This document shows positions 39,321-51,343 of a stretch of 64,000 bases of DNA, one piece after another (position 1 is the first letter of the stretch; each line of letters begins with the position of its first letter). A program made the position numbers and the translations under genes. The stretch lies in assembly GCF_000005505.3 (NCBI RefSeq), contig NC_016132.3, forward strand, positions 35,044,914-35,108,913. The letters run 5' to 3'. The stretch is from Brachypodium distachyon. Lineage: Eukaryota; Streptophyta; Magnoliopsida; Poales; Poaceae. The notes below the pieces were generated by a model. That model ran no database searches, was not told the DNA's origin, and was given only the letters and a program-made list of their open reading frames with translations.

Positions 39321-41364
39321 GCTTCAGCGGATTGATACGTAACGCACTCTCTCCGTTTCAAATTATAAGTTGCTCTAACCGCAATTTTTTCCTTTTTTTA
39401 GAATACAGTAATTTTTTCCTTTTTTTTGAGACGCAATTTTTTTCTGGGATTCTATAATTTCATAAATGAAATTCGGCATCATGGGCCGAACTGCAAGGCC
39501 GATTTTTGGCGCGCGTCTTCTGCCCCTCTCTCCTCTTGGGCATTGACCCATTCATTTCCGGCCAAGCTTTCCTCCGCCTGCCGCAGCCCCTTGGGCGGAA
39601 GCCCTTCGACATGCTTCCCTAGCCCATCTTGCGTCTTGCTTTCCTGCCGAGTCCCGCGGCCCAGCCAAACGCCACGGTATGAATTTCTGACACCTTCCAT
39701 TCCCACGCGAGAAAATATCTACCAACTTGAGCCATGTCGCTGCATATGTCAAATCTATCTACATATTGGAAGCCATTTTATAGGGGTTGCATGCAACCAC
39801 GGTTAAATATATAGAGTTGAGATCTTAACCATTGTGTGGTGGAGTGAACTCTCAAACTACCATATGGCTTGTACTATTTCCGTTCCTCTGATCTGATATC
39901 TCATCTACCTGCGTGCATGCTCATTCAATGATAGCAACTCCACATTAGGCTTGTTTGTGTAAGGTGAACAACATGCTTGCCCTTGTTACACTCGAATAAA
40001 AGGAAATCAAGATTAAAACCAACAAACAGCACATGATTCAGCTAATGAAATGTCCTCTTCTCTCTGTTACCGACATTTACCCTTATGCTCACTTGTCACT
40101 TCGTTCATAAGTACAAGAAGTTCTATCTTTGTTCTTTGACCATAATAATGAAATATTTTAATAAAAATAATTTGGAGTTCTAGATATTGATGATTTTTAT
40201 AGAAACTTGGTCAATCTGAAGAAGTTTGACTTAGGTTAAAGGTAGGACTTCTTATATTCAGGAATGAAGGTAGCACCTTATTATTCTATTTTTTTTCCAT
40301 CCCGTTATCGGATTTGAAAAATCAACACAATTTTCCCCCCATCTGTACTGTATTTAACATATTGTGTTTTTTGCGTTGATACTGACATATCAAGAAGCCA
40401 TACGTATTACACCAATCCAACAGATGTAGCCAATGACTAATCAGGAATTACGTTGCATGCAGCCAAACACGATATTGTATTTAACATATTGTGATTTTTG
40501 GGTTGATACTGACAGATCAGCCCCGCACGAGGATCACCGGGGCCTGCCACATGACGTGCAGTAGTGTGTGTATTCAGTTCGCCGGGTATAACCGCCACCA
40601 GAGAATACGTGCAGCTCCTGTCCTTTAATTCATGCTAGCGGGTGGGATCGTTCTCTCCCTACTGCAGCCTCGGTGAAGAACTGAAGCGGCTGATCGATGG
40701 CTTCAGAAGGGGGATTAAGTTCATTAAAGTTCGTAGATCTTAGAATAGAATTAGTCACGCACAATATTTAGCATGCCATACTCGAGATCGAACCAATGTA
40801 GTCTGGCTTTTGTGTAATCTTTAAGTGGATTCCCCTGATCAATAAATCAACAAAGCTAATTTCGTGTTGTAGATCCAATAATATAGATTGTGAATTGTAG
40901 CGTTTGAAAATTGAAGTATTTTAAGGATTTTATTTGGATTTCGTGCGATTTTATGACTTAATAAATCACTTTCGAAATCAATCCCGGCATCCTGGGCAGA
41001 ATCACATGGCCGATCTTTTCGCGAGCTCTCTCTCCTCTTGGACCTCGACATCTTTCCTCCGCGTGCGTCAGCCTCGTTACCCCTTGGGCCGAAGCCCTTC
41101 GACACATTTGTCTGGACCATCTTGCCTCCTGCTTTGGAACATGGGCCCACGGCCCAGACAAACGCCACGCCCCCCTTTGATACGGCCGCGTTGACATCGC
41201 CGGTGCCCCCCATCCTCCTCGGCTGACCCCACCAATGGGTTCAACCGAGCGCTATCACTATCAGGCTCCATTTATTGCCACGGCAGGGCACGCTCTCCCT
41301 GCCACCACAATCATCTACGGTGCCTAGCAAAGATTAGTAGATCTGCATGTTGCAAAATATACCC
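39321..41364. other. Intergenic repeats, including a duplicated GC-rich block
   Basis: About 39455-39685 and 40960-41185 are diverged copies of one another, sharing GGCCGATYTTT, CTCTCTCCTCTTGG, CCCTTGGGCSGAAGCCCTTCGACA and CCAGMCAAACGCCACG. About 39690-40080 belongs to the dispersed family also seen at 28905 and 61530. No intact gene is found. Confidence 0.5.
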
Positions 41365-41440
41365 ACTCCATTTCTAAATTCTCGTCGTTGTTTTAGTACA
41401 AATTTGAACTAAAATGACGACAAGAATTTAGAAATTAAGT
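41365..41440. mobile_element. Degenerate Stowaway-type MITE
   Basis: The hairpin CTCGTCGTTGTTTTAGTACA...ACTAAAATGACGACAAG matches the internal pattern of the MITE at 27318-27399, but its outer termini have drifted. Confidence 0.6.
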
Positions 41441-41619
41441 TGTGTTTTGGTGTAGCAACAACACTTGCTAATGATCATGAACGTGTTATTTGAATGAATA
41501 GTGAGATTGATTGAAACAATTTGTGTTTTGTGCAGTGTTTATTGGTTATTATTTCTAGCTCCATTTGAATATATTTGAATTATTGTCATTATGAATTAAA
41601 TATGGTCAATACAAATTTC

Positions 41620-41912
41620 AATATGGTTCCCTAGGGTGAATTTCAGATTCTAGTGGGTAAAGTCCTCTAGGGGAAGATGATGATGTGGCATATGCAGCAC
41701 CCATGTGATATCTTTCCCTAGAGTTCTAGCCCTAGGTAAAGAAATGTTCCCCTAGAGCTGTCAAAATGCCCCTAGGTAAAGTCCTCTTTACCCAATGTAT
41801 TATCTTTAGGGTTCTTTCCCTAGAGTAGTCTCTAGGTGAAGTCTTTACCTAAGGTTTTTATGCTTTCACCTAGAGTATTTGGCACTAGAGAAAATTGTGA
41901 TTTCTAGTAGTG
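41620..41912. mobile_element. CACTA terminus fragment
   Basis: TTTCTAGTAGTG at 41901-41912 is the complement of CACTACTAGAAA, a CACTA terminus. The preceding 290 bases repeat CTAGGTAAAG, CCTAGAG and similar short motifs in both orientations, as in CACTA subterminal regions. The opposite end is not seen. Confidence 0.6.
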
Positions 41913-41929
41913 AAAAGGAGTGAGTATTT

Positions 41930-42130
41930 TGGAAGACCTATCCGTCTTTCGTAGCACACTACCACAAACTGAAAATTGTTACCAGGAAGAAGGATAAAGG
42001 AGAATAAAAAAAAAACTACCCTAGAGAACTGGCCACATGGTCCTCCTTGAGTCAGCGACGAACTCGACCACAGCCCCAAAAAAGTAGTGGATATCATCCT
42101 AGATTTGCTCGAAAATCCACTCCCCCAAAG
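41930..42130 (-). pseudogene. Coding-like fragment, unknown family (copy 1)
   Basis: On the minus strand one frame reads IHYFFGAVVEFVADS, aligning with LNFLGAEVEFVIDP on the minus strand at about 63380-63490. Flanking DNA is also related. I do not recognise the protein. The match in frame suggests two decayed copies of one exon. Confidence 0.4.
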
Positions 42131-42138
42131 ATGAAATA

Positions 42139-42977
42139 TGTCGGAGCACGGTCTCCGGCACCGGGGATGCCGAGCACCCCCTTTTTGGTTCGGTGGAGGG
42201 CGGGGTGATCGCTCCGGCGATCGCCGGTGTGACGATAGACACGAAGTGTAGACACAAGAGTTTTATCCAGGTTCGGGCCACCCAGGGTGTAATACCCTAC
42301 GTCCTGCTTTGAGTTGTATTCACAAGTTTGCGTGCATACAGATTACCCGGGGAGTTCCCAAGTTGGCTACTTAGGTGAACCCTGTGCTATGTTCTAATCA
42401 CTCGGGTTGGAATCCTTTGATCGGTGGCATTGGTCCTTGTTTTATAGACAAGGGGATACCACATGTGCCAATGCATGCAGCGTGACACGTTGCCTAGACG
42501 CGTGTCACAGTCACACGGAATGCACTTTTGCTCATCCATGCTGGACGCCGTGCAGCGCCTGGTCCACTGTACACGGTAGAAAAAATGGTTCTCAGGGTAG
42601 TCGCCCTAACCTTGCTAAGCAAGACTATGCTTGCTGATAAGACTCCTGTCGATGCATTAAATGCATTGCGCCCACCGTCTTGTCCTGTTTTCGCTGTTAT
42701 GCGGGTCCCGCCTGCATGCCCAGGCGCGGGTTGCTGGGGTGCACCCTCCCAGCTAGCGCACCTGCTAGTTGCTGGGAGGCGTTCCTTCGGCTTCCCGGGA
42801 CCGGGGTTCCGAGGAGCATCTTGTACTCGGCCCTTAGCTTTAACTTCGCCAAAGGCCGTCTCCTCGAGGCAGACTTCCCGGACTCGCCGCTTCCCGGGTG
42901 GCCTTCCTGACGGGGCTTCGTTACTGGCGACCCACACGTCCCGTATCAGTGGGACCCCGTTGGCCACTGGTAGGACA
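42139..42977 (-). mobile_element. 3' LTR of Tat-type gypsy element (left side)
   Basis: This 839-bp LTR aligns end to end with 58461-59270, apart from substitutions and a 24-bp segment present only here (near 42193-42216). On the minus strand it starts TGTCCTACCAGTGGCC and ends GTGCTCCGACA. It lies beyond the integrase in transcription order and is therefore the 3' LTR. The 5-mers outside the two LTRs (AAATA here, GTATA at the right) do not match cleanly. Confidence 0.85.
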
Positions 42978-43274
42978 GTAGCCCACGGGCGTGGGCCGGC
43001 AGCCTTGAAGCTTCCAGCAAGTGCTATCCTCGGTCGGTTGCCGAGCTACGCCCTATCCGACGCGTGGGTCCCAAGGGGGAAAACCCCTTGCACCCGGCCT
43101 CGTGGGCCGCATTTATAGTTCCACTCCTCCGAGCGGAACGGTCGGACGCACGATTTCGTGCCTTATCCCCCTTAAACACCAGAGAGTTAAGGCCACGTCG
43201 CGCACCCCCCTCTTAATCTCCGGTTCTTTAGGGCTCTTTATTGCCGATCGTGGAGGTGTCCGTTGCAGTCCGCC

Positions 43275-43395
43275 AGCCCCGATAAATACCCAAGGCCGGT
43301 GGCGGGCACTCCCCATTGTCTCTCGCTCCTGCCATTGCCTCCTCCCAAGCTCCCCGCGCCCCAACTCCGACCAAATCTCCTCTCCACCTCCGCTG
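43275..43395 (+). promoter_or_regulatory. Possible promoter of the antisense ORF
   Basis: GATAAATACCC at about 43281-43291 is a TATA-like motif roughly 110 bases before the ATG at 43396, followed by a CT-rich leader. Another TATA-like TTTATAGTTCC lies near 43110. Assignment is by sequence pattern only. Confidence 0.3.
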
Positions 43396-46300
43396 ATGTC
43401 TTCCAAGGGCCAAAACCGTCCCAAGGGGAGCACCAGCAAAGGGGAAAAGCGCGAAAAGACCGGCAAGAAGGAGCTGTCGGATAGAGCCCCGAAGGATGAC
43501 GAAATGCGAGCTAAGTTCGCTTTCTTCTCCCCCGGGTACAACGGTGAGGGAGTCGACAAGCTGGTCTTGGTGCTGGCCAGCAAGCACAATGAGCACGGGC
43601 CGAGGCGGGTCCTCCCCGTCGGTGCGGAGCGCGACGGGCACTACTTCCAGATTTTCAGGAGGTTCATCCTTGCCGGGTTCATGCCGCCGCACTCCTACTT
43701 CGTTTCAGCCATCATGGAGACCTACGGGCTCATCATGGCGCAGCTTCACCCCACGTCGTTCTTCACATTGGCTGTTTTCCAACACCTCTGTGAAGCGTTT
43801 GTGGGGGTGATGCCGTCGGTGGCGCTATTCCGCCACTACTACTACCCGAGGGTGGAGAAGAAGGCTCCCCTGTCCTCGGGGGTAGTGTTCCGATTCCGCG
43901 ACAGGATCAAATCGGAATTCATCGAGCTGGGAAAAAAAAGATCGAGCACGAATGGCGCCGCGACTGGTGCTGGGTGCGCACTAACGAGCTCCAGGAGTTC
44001 TATGAGGAGCCCCTCGGGCTTCCCTTGGGGCTCTGATGACTGGACGCTCCACGACCAGAAGGACGAGGAGCTGGCCCCAATCTGTGCGAAGATCAAGGCG
44101 CTCCGTGAGGCTGGGCTCACGGACACGGATGTGGCATGCCACTTCATCGGGAGGCGCGTGGCCCCTCTGCAGCGGCGCTCGCATCCGGCGTGGATGTACA
44201 CCGGGGCCGGCGACCGGACCCAGCTGCAGCGCACGGACCTCCTCCCGGAGGAAGTGCAGTTCTGGGTGAAGGGTATCACCAGCGAGGACGAACCTTCCCG
44301 GTTGCTCCCGCTTGGAGCGCACCCGCTCCATGCGGGCTCCCGAACCCGGGAGCCCGGGATCTCCCACTCTGCGACGAGTGAGGGATCATGGAGGACCCCT
44401 CGGCGCAACCCTCCCCCCCGCAGTCCAGGCCCCAGAAGGGCAAGGAGCCGGCTGCTGACTCGGGGAAAGGGGGCCAAGGCCAGGCCTCTGCCAAGGTAGA
44501 GGGCTCGGACTCCGACGACTCTTCGCTGGGTGTCGGGGGAGACCTCAGCGACGACGACGTTCCCCCGGCAGCCAGCGAAGTCATGCCAGAGGAGGACGAC
44601 GAGGAAAATGACGTCCCCCTGGTGAGGCGGTCCGCGGCGGAGCGGGCGGGCAGGCGGGAGGCCAGCCCGCAGCTCCAGGAGCCTCACGGCGATGTGGGGG
44701 CTGGGGCCTCCGGTGGCGGTGGTGCGGCTGCAGCAGCCACCCCGACCACCCCGGCGACTCCGACAGCTCCCCCCGCGCGAAGCGGCCCTCCGGCGAGGAG
44801 CATCCTGGCGGACAGGGTGCTCAAGCTGAAGCCGGCGGGGTAAGTCCAATGTCGTCCAGAATAGATTTGATTTCACGAAATTATTTTGTGCTTGACTAAT
44901 CTATTTTTGCGTTTTCCAATTTATCGAGGAAGAGGGGGTAGACCAGCGCGTCGCCGGCAGCCCCAACCAAGAAGCCTCGCCCGGCATCGGGCGTCGGCGA
45001 CCAAGACGCTGCTGACGCAGCGGTTGTGACGGCGGCAACGGCCGCTGGGGACCCATGGGTCCCCGATTTGAGCTCGCAGGGCACCGGCCCGAGGGCAGGT
45101 ACGTGCAAGTTCGAACACTTCCTTTACCTATTCGTGCCAATCCCCAGGCTTGACGTAGGTGCTGTTCGTGCAGCTGCCGGAGGGGTTCTGGCTGCGCCCG
45201 CGCCTACAGAGGTGCGAGCAATCGACCTCACTGGCGAGGTCGACGACGATGCTCCGGCGGAGGTTGCCTCGGTCGGAGCTCTTCAGCAATCGGTCACGGC
45301 ACCTGCCGGGGCCGTGACTGCTGCCACAGGTGACGCCACGCAGGGGGCGCCGTCTGAGGCGAGTAACACAGAGCAGCCTCCTCCAGCCGGGGTGGGCGGT
45401 GGTGCCCTGGAGAAGCCCCCGAGCCCCCAGCTCGCCCCTTCGGACGAGTAGGGAGCAGCGGGGCTCGGCCAGGCAGGGGCAGATGGTCGCGACAGGGTCC
45501 TCCTCCTCCGCCGGAGCCGCCTTCAGCCCGGGAGCAGGGAGCTCGCCTGGCGGACTTGGGGTCGGATCACCTTCGACCCCAACGTGTTCCAGCAGGGACA
45601 CCAAGTGATTGACAACATCCAGCAGCAGCAGCGGATGTTCGTAGATTTCTTCAACGACGCGCAACAACACCAAGCCCGCGTAGTGGCAGAACTGGGCGCA
45701 GCGCGACGGGAGGCGGAGGAGCAGCGCACCGAGCTGCAGCGGCTCCGGGAGGAGCTCCAGCAGGCGCGGCAAGCCGGGGCAATGCCTGCTGTGCAAGGTG
45801 TGCCGGAGGCGCATATCCTCCAACAATTGTGGGATCTCCAGCAAGAGCACCAACGGGAGCTCGAGCTGGTAAAGGCCACGCACGCCAAGAGCGAGAAGGA
45901 GCACTAGGCGGCTCTGGACTCGTTCCAAGGGCGTCTCCGGGAGAAGACAGACTTACTGTCCGGCTACTCCCTGAAGATCCAGCGCCTCCGCCGCAAGGTC
46001 GGAGAGCTGGAGACGGTGGCCGCAACAGCAGCCGAAGCCTCAGCGCGCCGGGAGAAGGAACTGCAGGACCAGGCTCGCTCCCGGGAGCGCGAGGTTGCGA
46101 GGCAGCTCTTTCAAGGCCGCCCAAGATGCCAGCTCGTCCCTTCAGGGCGAGCTCGACATGGTGCGGCAGGAACTCTGGCTGATTGACGACAACACCAAGA
46201 AGGCGTCGGAGATCGGTAGGCTGAAGTCCGAGTGCCGCGAGCACAAGCCGCAGGCCCAGGAGGCTCGCTATGCGTGCATCAAGCTGCGGGCCCGCAGGAC

Positions 46301-46761
46301 AGGGGAGGTGTCCAGGCTGAAGAAGCTGGCCGACTCGGCGGTGGAGGCGCTGCAGGGGTTCGACATCACTGTGGCTTCCTTCAATGGGGCAGACATAGGG
46401 AGCTTCACTTCGTTCTTCGTAGACTTCGTCGGCCGGCGGAGCGGCCTACAGAGCTGTGTCACGGCCTTCAGGGACCGGCAAGTCGGCCTTGCGGCCGAGC
46501 AGGTCACTGGGCAGATTCTCACCGGGTCCACTCCGCCCACCCCGACTTCCCGTTCGAGTCGGTCTTCGACGCCTGGTCGGACGAGGAAGAAGCCAAGACC
46601 CACCGAGAGGCGGTGTAGGGCGTCGTGGATGAGATGGTGGCGCGGATGCAGGGCAAGGTTGACAAAGACGAAGCCGCTGATGAGGAGGTTGCTGAAGAAG
46701 CCCCCGATGTTGAGGATGCCCCTGACACCGACGCAGCCGCCCCGGGAGCACCTCCCGCATA
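43396..46761 (+). pseudogene. Antisense extra ORF, putative gypsy-type transposon domain (PF04195-like)
   Basis: This ORF runs opposite to gag-pol between integrase and the 3' LTR. It starts MSSKGQNRPKGSTSKGEKRE. It contains the plant block FILAGFMPPHSYFVSAIMETYGL and, after a frameshift at the A-run near 43931-43939, WRRDWCWVRTNELQEFY. Both are typical of the family often labelled putative gypsy-type transposon. Downstream frames give an acidic Ser/Asp/Glu stretch (44470-44630), a possible GT donor near 44841, a Gln/Glu-rich coiled-coil segment (45600-46100) and an end at about 46761. Frameshifts and stops break it. Function is unknown, but extra antisense ORFs are known in Tat-type elements. 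Confidence 0.65.
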
Positions 46762-47605
46762 GTTTCCTTCCTTCTCTTTTTTTATTTTCTTGCATGTGGC
46801 GCGTGGCGCCTTAGAACTTTTTTTTATGTTAGCTTTCCCTTGTCATTATCAGTGTTACTCATTAACTCGTTTTGCTCAAGCTTCAATATATATCCGATGC
46901 TATTTTTACTTGCTTCTTTGCCTAAGACTAGCTTGCCGGGGAGGGGCTCTGTCCTTCTCGTGTTTTAACCTTGCGTACCCGGGGACTTGCCAACTACGTG
47001 CTTGGCCAGACTAGGGACCTGGGACGGAACCGCGGTGCCGACCTAGGACCAAACAACAGCGGCTAGTCACTCCGCCTGCGGGTTAACTACCCCAGCACGC
47101 ACGCCTCCGGGACGGACCCGCGAGCCACGTGTGGGGGGCGTCCTCACCCCGCAAGCGTCCTTCCTACGCTCCGGCAACACAGGGACCGAGCTCACCCCAG
47201 CAAACCAGTGTTACTGAAGGGAAAAACCAATGACCCAAAATTAGATACTTAGCTTCCCGTTCTTTTTGGACTTGTTGCACCTTGTTGAGAGCCGTGGCAA
47301 GGACGCGGTGGCAGTGCACCCTCCTGCAGCACCTTCGGAGCCGCGGAGGCATGCACCACCACCACGTCTCTACGATGCCTCTCGCTTGTCTCATCGCCAT
47401 TTCTGGTGTCGTTTCGTAAGAGATGTGGCAGGCCCGTGATGGTGGGAACACCCTCAACGACAAGCGCAGAGGGATGCACCACCATCGCCTCTCTGCGACA
47501 TCTCTTGCCTTCTTTCCCGTTGCTGGTGTTGCACTTGCCTGGTTTCCTTAACTAGCCAAAGCGCTGCTCTTGCCTCCACACGCCCGGGACCACCAGTCGC
47601 TGCGT
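46762..47605. other. Non-coding 3' region of the Tat element
   Basis: No coding motif is seen. This part of the element's long 3' region is interrupted at 47611 by a solo LTR and resumes at 50739. Confidence 0.5.
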
Positions 47606-47610
47606 GGAGG

Positions 47611-50600
47611 TGTAACATCCCAAAAATTCAAAACCATTCATATGCATTGCATCCATAAGCATCATGCGACAATTGCATGTTTGAATTCAAATTTGAATCA
47701 CAAAAGACTTTAAAAGATTTTGTTTACACCTATTTGAGCTTTCGATCTTCAAACCATTAAGGTTTCTAAAATAAAAGGGGTTTAATGCACATATGAGCTA
47801 TCCCATAATTTTTGGTTAATTATTTGGAGTTGAAAAAGTATTTTATTTAAATAGATATATGGCCCTAAAGGCATTTATAGGGCAAATGTATTTTTATATA
47901 TTTTATTTTGAAGAGAAACTACTTCCAAAAGTTGTATCTTGGTAGAACATGATTTTACAAATTTTCTGGAATTTATTTGAACCAATTTGGAGTTCAAACC
48001 CAAAAGATATCAAAGAAATGAGAAAAACAGAAAAAGAAAAGGCCTAAAAGAAAAAAAAAGGGGTGAACCGGACCGGCCCGGCCACTTTGGGCCGAACCGG
48101 CCCAGTCCGACCGCGCCCGACCGGCCCCGCCAGCCCGGCCGCCCGCGCGCGCCCGCACCCGCTGACAGGTGGGGCCCACCTGTCAGGGGCTTCTTCCCCG
48201 GAAGGAAACCCCGCGCCGCCGCCGCGATTCTCGGCCGCCGTTCCCGCTCGCTCGCCGCCGCAATCTCCTCCTCCGACCTTCCTTTTGCTGCCCCGAGCAC
48301 GTCTTTATAATCCCCGCGACCCCCTCTCTCTTTCCCCCTTGTTTCCCCATCCAATCGCACCGCCAGGCCGCCCTGATTTCTCGCCGGAGTCCGCCCGCGC
48401 CGCCCGCCCGTCTTCATCCTAGGCGCCGACCCCGCCGTCCCCGACCATCCCCGACCGCGCCCCCGTCTCCGCCGTGCCGCGCCGCGTCTCCCCGTGAACT
48501 CCTCGCGTCTCGAGCCTCATCGGAGCACCCCGCCTGCCGCCCGCCCGAGCCCCCGCCGACCGCGGCCCCGTCTCCGCCGTGCCGCGCCGCCCTCGCCCGT
48601 CACTTCCCCGTCGTGCCCCGACGCCGGAGCACCCCCACGCCGCGCCGCCCGCCGAAACCCTAACCTCGCCGGTGAGCTACCCGATCAATCTCGTCCGTCC
48701 ATCCATCTCCAACGGTGTAGATTAGATCTCTTTTTATTTCACTTAAACCGAACCGGTACCGACGAATAGGAACGCGCCACGTGGCATATATTTTTAATAA
48801 AATAAAAAGCTAATTTTAATCCCCCGGATTAATTAAAAGTCACTTTTGCAGATAGGCCCCTGTAACTTCAAATGGTCATAACTTTAAATCTGTTTGGCCA
48901 AATTTAATGTTCTACACCTTTTTGGAATCCTTGGGAGGTGAAGAATCTTTTGGCACTGTCCAAATTCAATTTTGAATATTTGAATCACATTCAAATTACA
49001 GATTAGGGTTTTATGCCATTTATATCATAACTATTTATTTAGAAGTCCTTTTTAAATGGAACCAGTGCCCAAAATTTTGTTTTATTGTCGTTTGTCCAAT
49101 GGGACAGAGAAATAAATATTTTGAATTAATATATTTTGCAGATGCAAGTAAAACCTCATTTTAGGGTTTAAATCCTAAATCTTGCTTTTTGTTTACAACC
49201 CTAATTACATGTGTTTAATTCTCAAGGCATTGGATCAGCAGATCACCCAAATAAAATAAACCAAACTCATGTCACATGTTTTGCATTGCATCATGACATA
49301 CATATTCTTTTGCTTGTATGGTGTGTTTATGTATGTGTATGTTTGGTTGATTGTATAGTTTCCCGGAGAGCAAACTGTGTCACTGTGAAGAGTGTTTGAA
49401 TAACAACTATTATCAAGGCAAGTTCACTTTGATCATTATCTCATTATTTTATTATGCACTAGATTTTATTAGTTGCATTGTTAGGATTATTATTGTATCT
49501 ATGCTATGCTATGATTCTCCTAGTAGTATAGGATACCCTTGCCATTTCCTCACCACCAATCGCCAACGTAGTAGTAAACTGCTAGGCTATGATAATATAC
49601 GAGGGCGGTATTTACAATGTGATACTATTGAATTACAAATATGGTTTTCCTAGTGTATGGCAAAACAAGTAATTCAATGAACCGTCCTGGGTGGGCTGCT
49701 TTGAGGAAGTGGAGATGTATGCGGCGTCAGGTCCATTTCTATGAGTCGTCTCGCCATTTTTATGGGAGCGCCTGCGTTGCAACCGAGGAATGCCACCCGG
49801 GGTAACCAGAGACCGGACTAGTTTCCTGTTTAGTAGCTTCCAGTACAACCACATGGTATTATGGGCTCTGCCAGGATGGCTGTGACATCGGTATGTAGCA
49901 GTGTAGGTGGGGGCGCGTCCCTCAGATGGTCTGGGGGATTATGTTCTGAAAATTCCTGTAGTCGATGCCGTTGCTACTCTACCCTGAGGACAGCAAGGGA
50001 TTAACACGTCGATTTCTTGTGGGTAAAGTGTACCACCTCTCGAGAGTGTGGACAATTATGAGCAACTAGATATTGGAGCTGTAAGGAAAGTCTCACTCAT
50101 TCCAATTTCATAATAAAACGAATGGATTGAACTGGGTAGGAGCATTGATGTTTCTACTCAATGTGCCTAGGTTAATTGGAGAATGGGTGTTTCTACCCCG
50201 TGTCCAATAGAATTCAAAACTAATTGTCTAAAAATGATAGGATTTGAATAATGATGCTTTTATGCAAAATAGCCAAACCCCACTTAGCCAAACTATACAT
50301 GTACTTCGTAGGTCTTTTATAACTCTAGTGAGCTTGCCAATACATTCAAATGTATTGACCACGTAGTGGCTGCAATTAACAATGCAGGTGGATCCGACGA
50401 TGAGTGAGGTTCGTCATTTTGTCATGGGTCATGTGCTTACATTCCAACATGCTCTCACCTTGGAGTAGTGTGGCCCTTATGTTCTACCCATTTCCGCTGC
50501 AGTATTTTGAAACATTGTTTTATGATGTTGAAACAGTATTGTTTTTATGCTGGCCCCAGAGGTCATGCGAGGTTGTAAGTACTATTTAAATTCTGGATGA

Positions 50601-50733
50601 TGCGATGTAATAAAGTACTTTTGACCTTTGTTTCTGTGTACTTCATCATGAAACTGTGTGTGCTAGTGAGTCGATCCAGGGACTAGCACAGTAAGCACAG
50701 AGATCGAACCCTAGTAAGGGGAAGATCGCTTCA
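47611..50733 (+). mobile_element. Large solo LTR (3,123 bp) nested in the Tat element
   Basis: It starts TGTAACATCCCAAAAATTC, a start common in grass gypsy LTRs, and ends AAGATCGCTTCA. It is flanked by exact 5-bp duplications GGAGG (47606-47610 and 50734-50738). A TATA-like TTTATAATCCCC near 48303 is followed by a GC- and CT-rich leader. Long Pro/Arg-rich frames at 48060-48660 reflect composition only. No internal domain or second LTR lies between the duplications, so this is a solo LTR left by recombination. Confidence 0.88.
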
Positions 50734-50738
50734 GGAGG

Positions 50739-51343
50739 CACTGGCCCTGTCTCAGTTTCCTGCATCAAGCCTCGAAGTAATTGCCATACATGTACAACTT
50801 ACTCGCAAGACGATGACACCCGTGACCATCCCACGAGCGTCACAGTGTGCCTTCGCCTTATCTCTACCCTGCATGTCAGATTCCTGCAGTGCCCAAGGTA
50901 CATAGCAATTTTTTTTCGAAATGCACGAAAAACAGTATAAACTGGACAGCCGATAACCTCCTGTCTCCCAGCCCCCAGGCACAGAAGAGTCGACCTCAAA
51001 CCTAGTTGTGAGCATCTTTACATTTCCATGGTGCCTCACTGGCACGTAGCACGTTGCGGACAGGTCCGGCAACTGCTGGGCCTCGTTCCGGGTCGTCCCG
51101 GCATCGAGCTTGGTTTTCGGGGTTCCGGCAGCCCCCTGCTCACAGCCAAGGATGAGGGGGCAATTCTGTGCACCTAGAGCAGGAGAGATAAGCATTCATA
51201 AATAGCAAGGCAGAATATTCATCAAAGCAACACTTATCTTTATTCAACTTTGTGCTAGCGGATTACAATCGGGCCATGCCCGGCTACACTAGCTTAAAGA
51301 GGTATGCTGCCGCAGCGTCACCCATGGGTAAGGGGCCACCGTT
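50739..51343. other. Non-coding Tat internal sequence 3' of integrase
   Basis: No coding motif is seen. The stretch runs between the nested solo LTR and the integrase stop codon. Confidence 0.5.

Noticed and set aside
42528..43118. A 196-codon plus-strand frame
   Set aside because: It lies across the gypsy LTR, and a similar frame occurs in the other LTR at 58788-59327, so it reflects LTR sequence rather than a gene.
48063..48663. Pro/Arg-rich frames of 100-160 codons
   Set aside because: They lie in the GC-rich leader part of the solo LTR and show no conserved motif.
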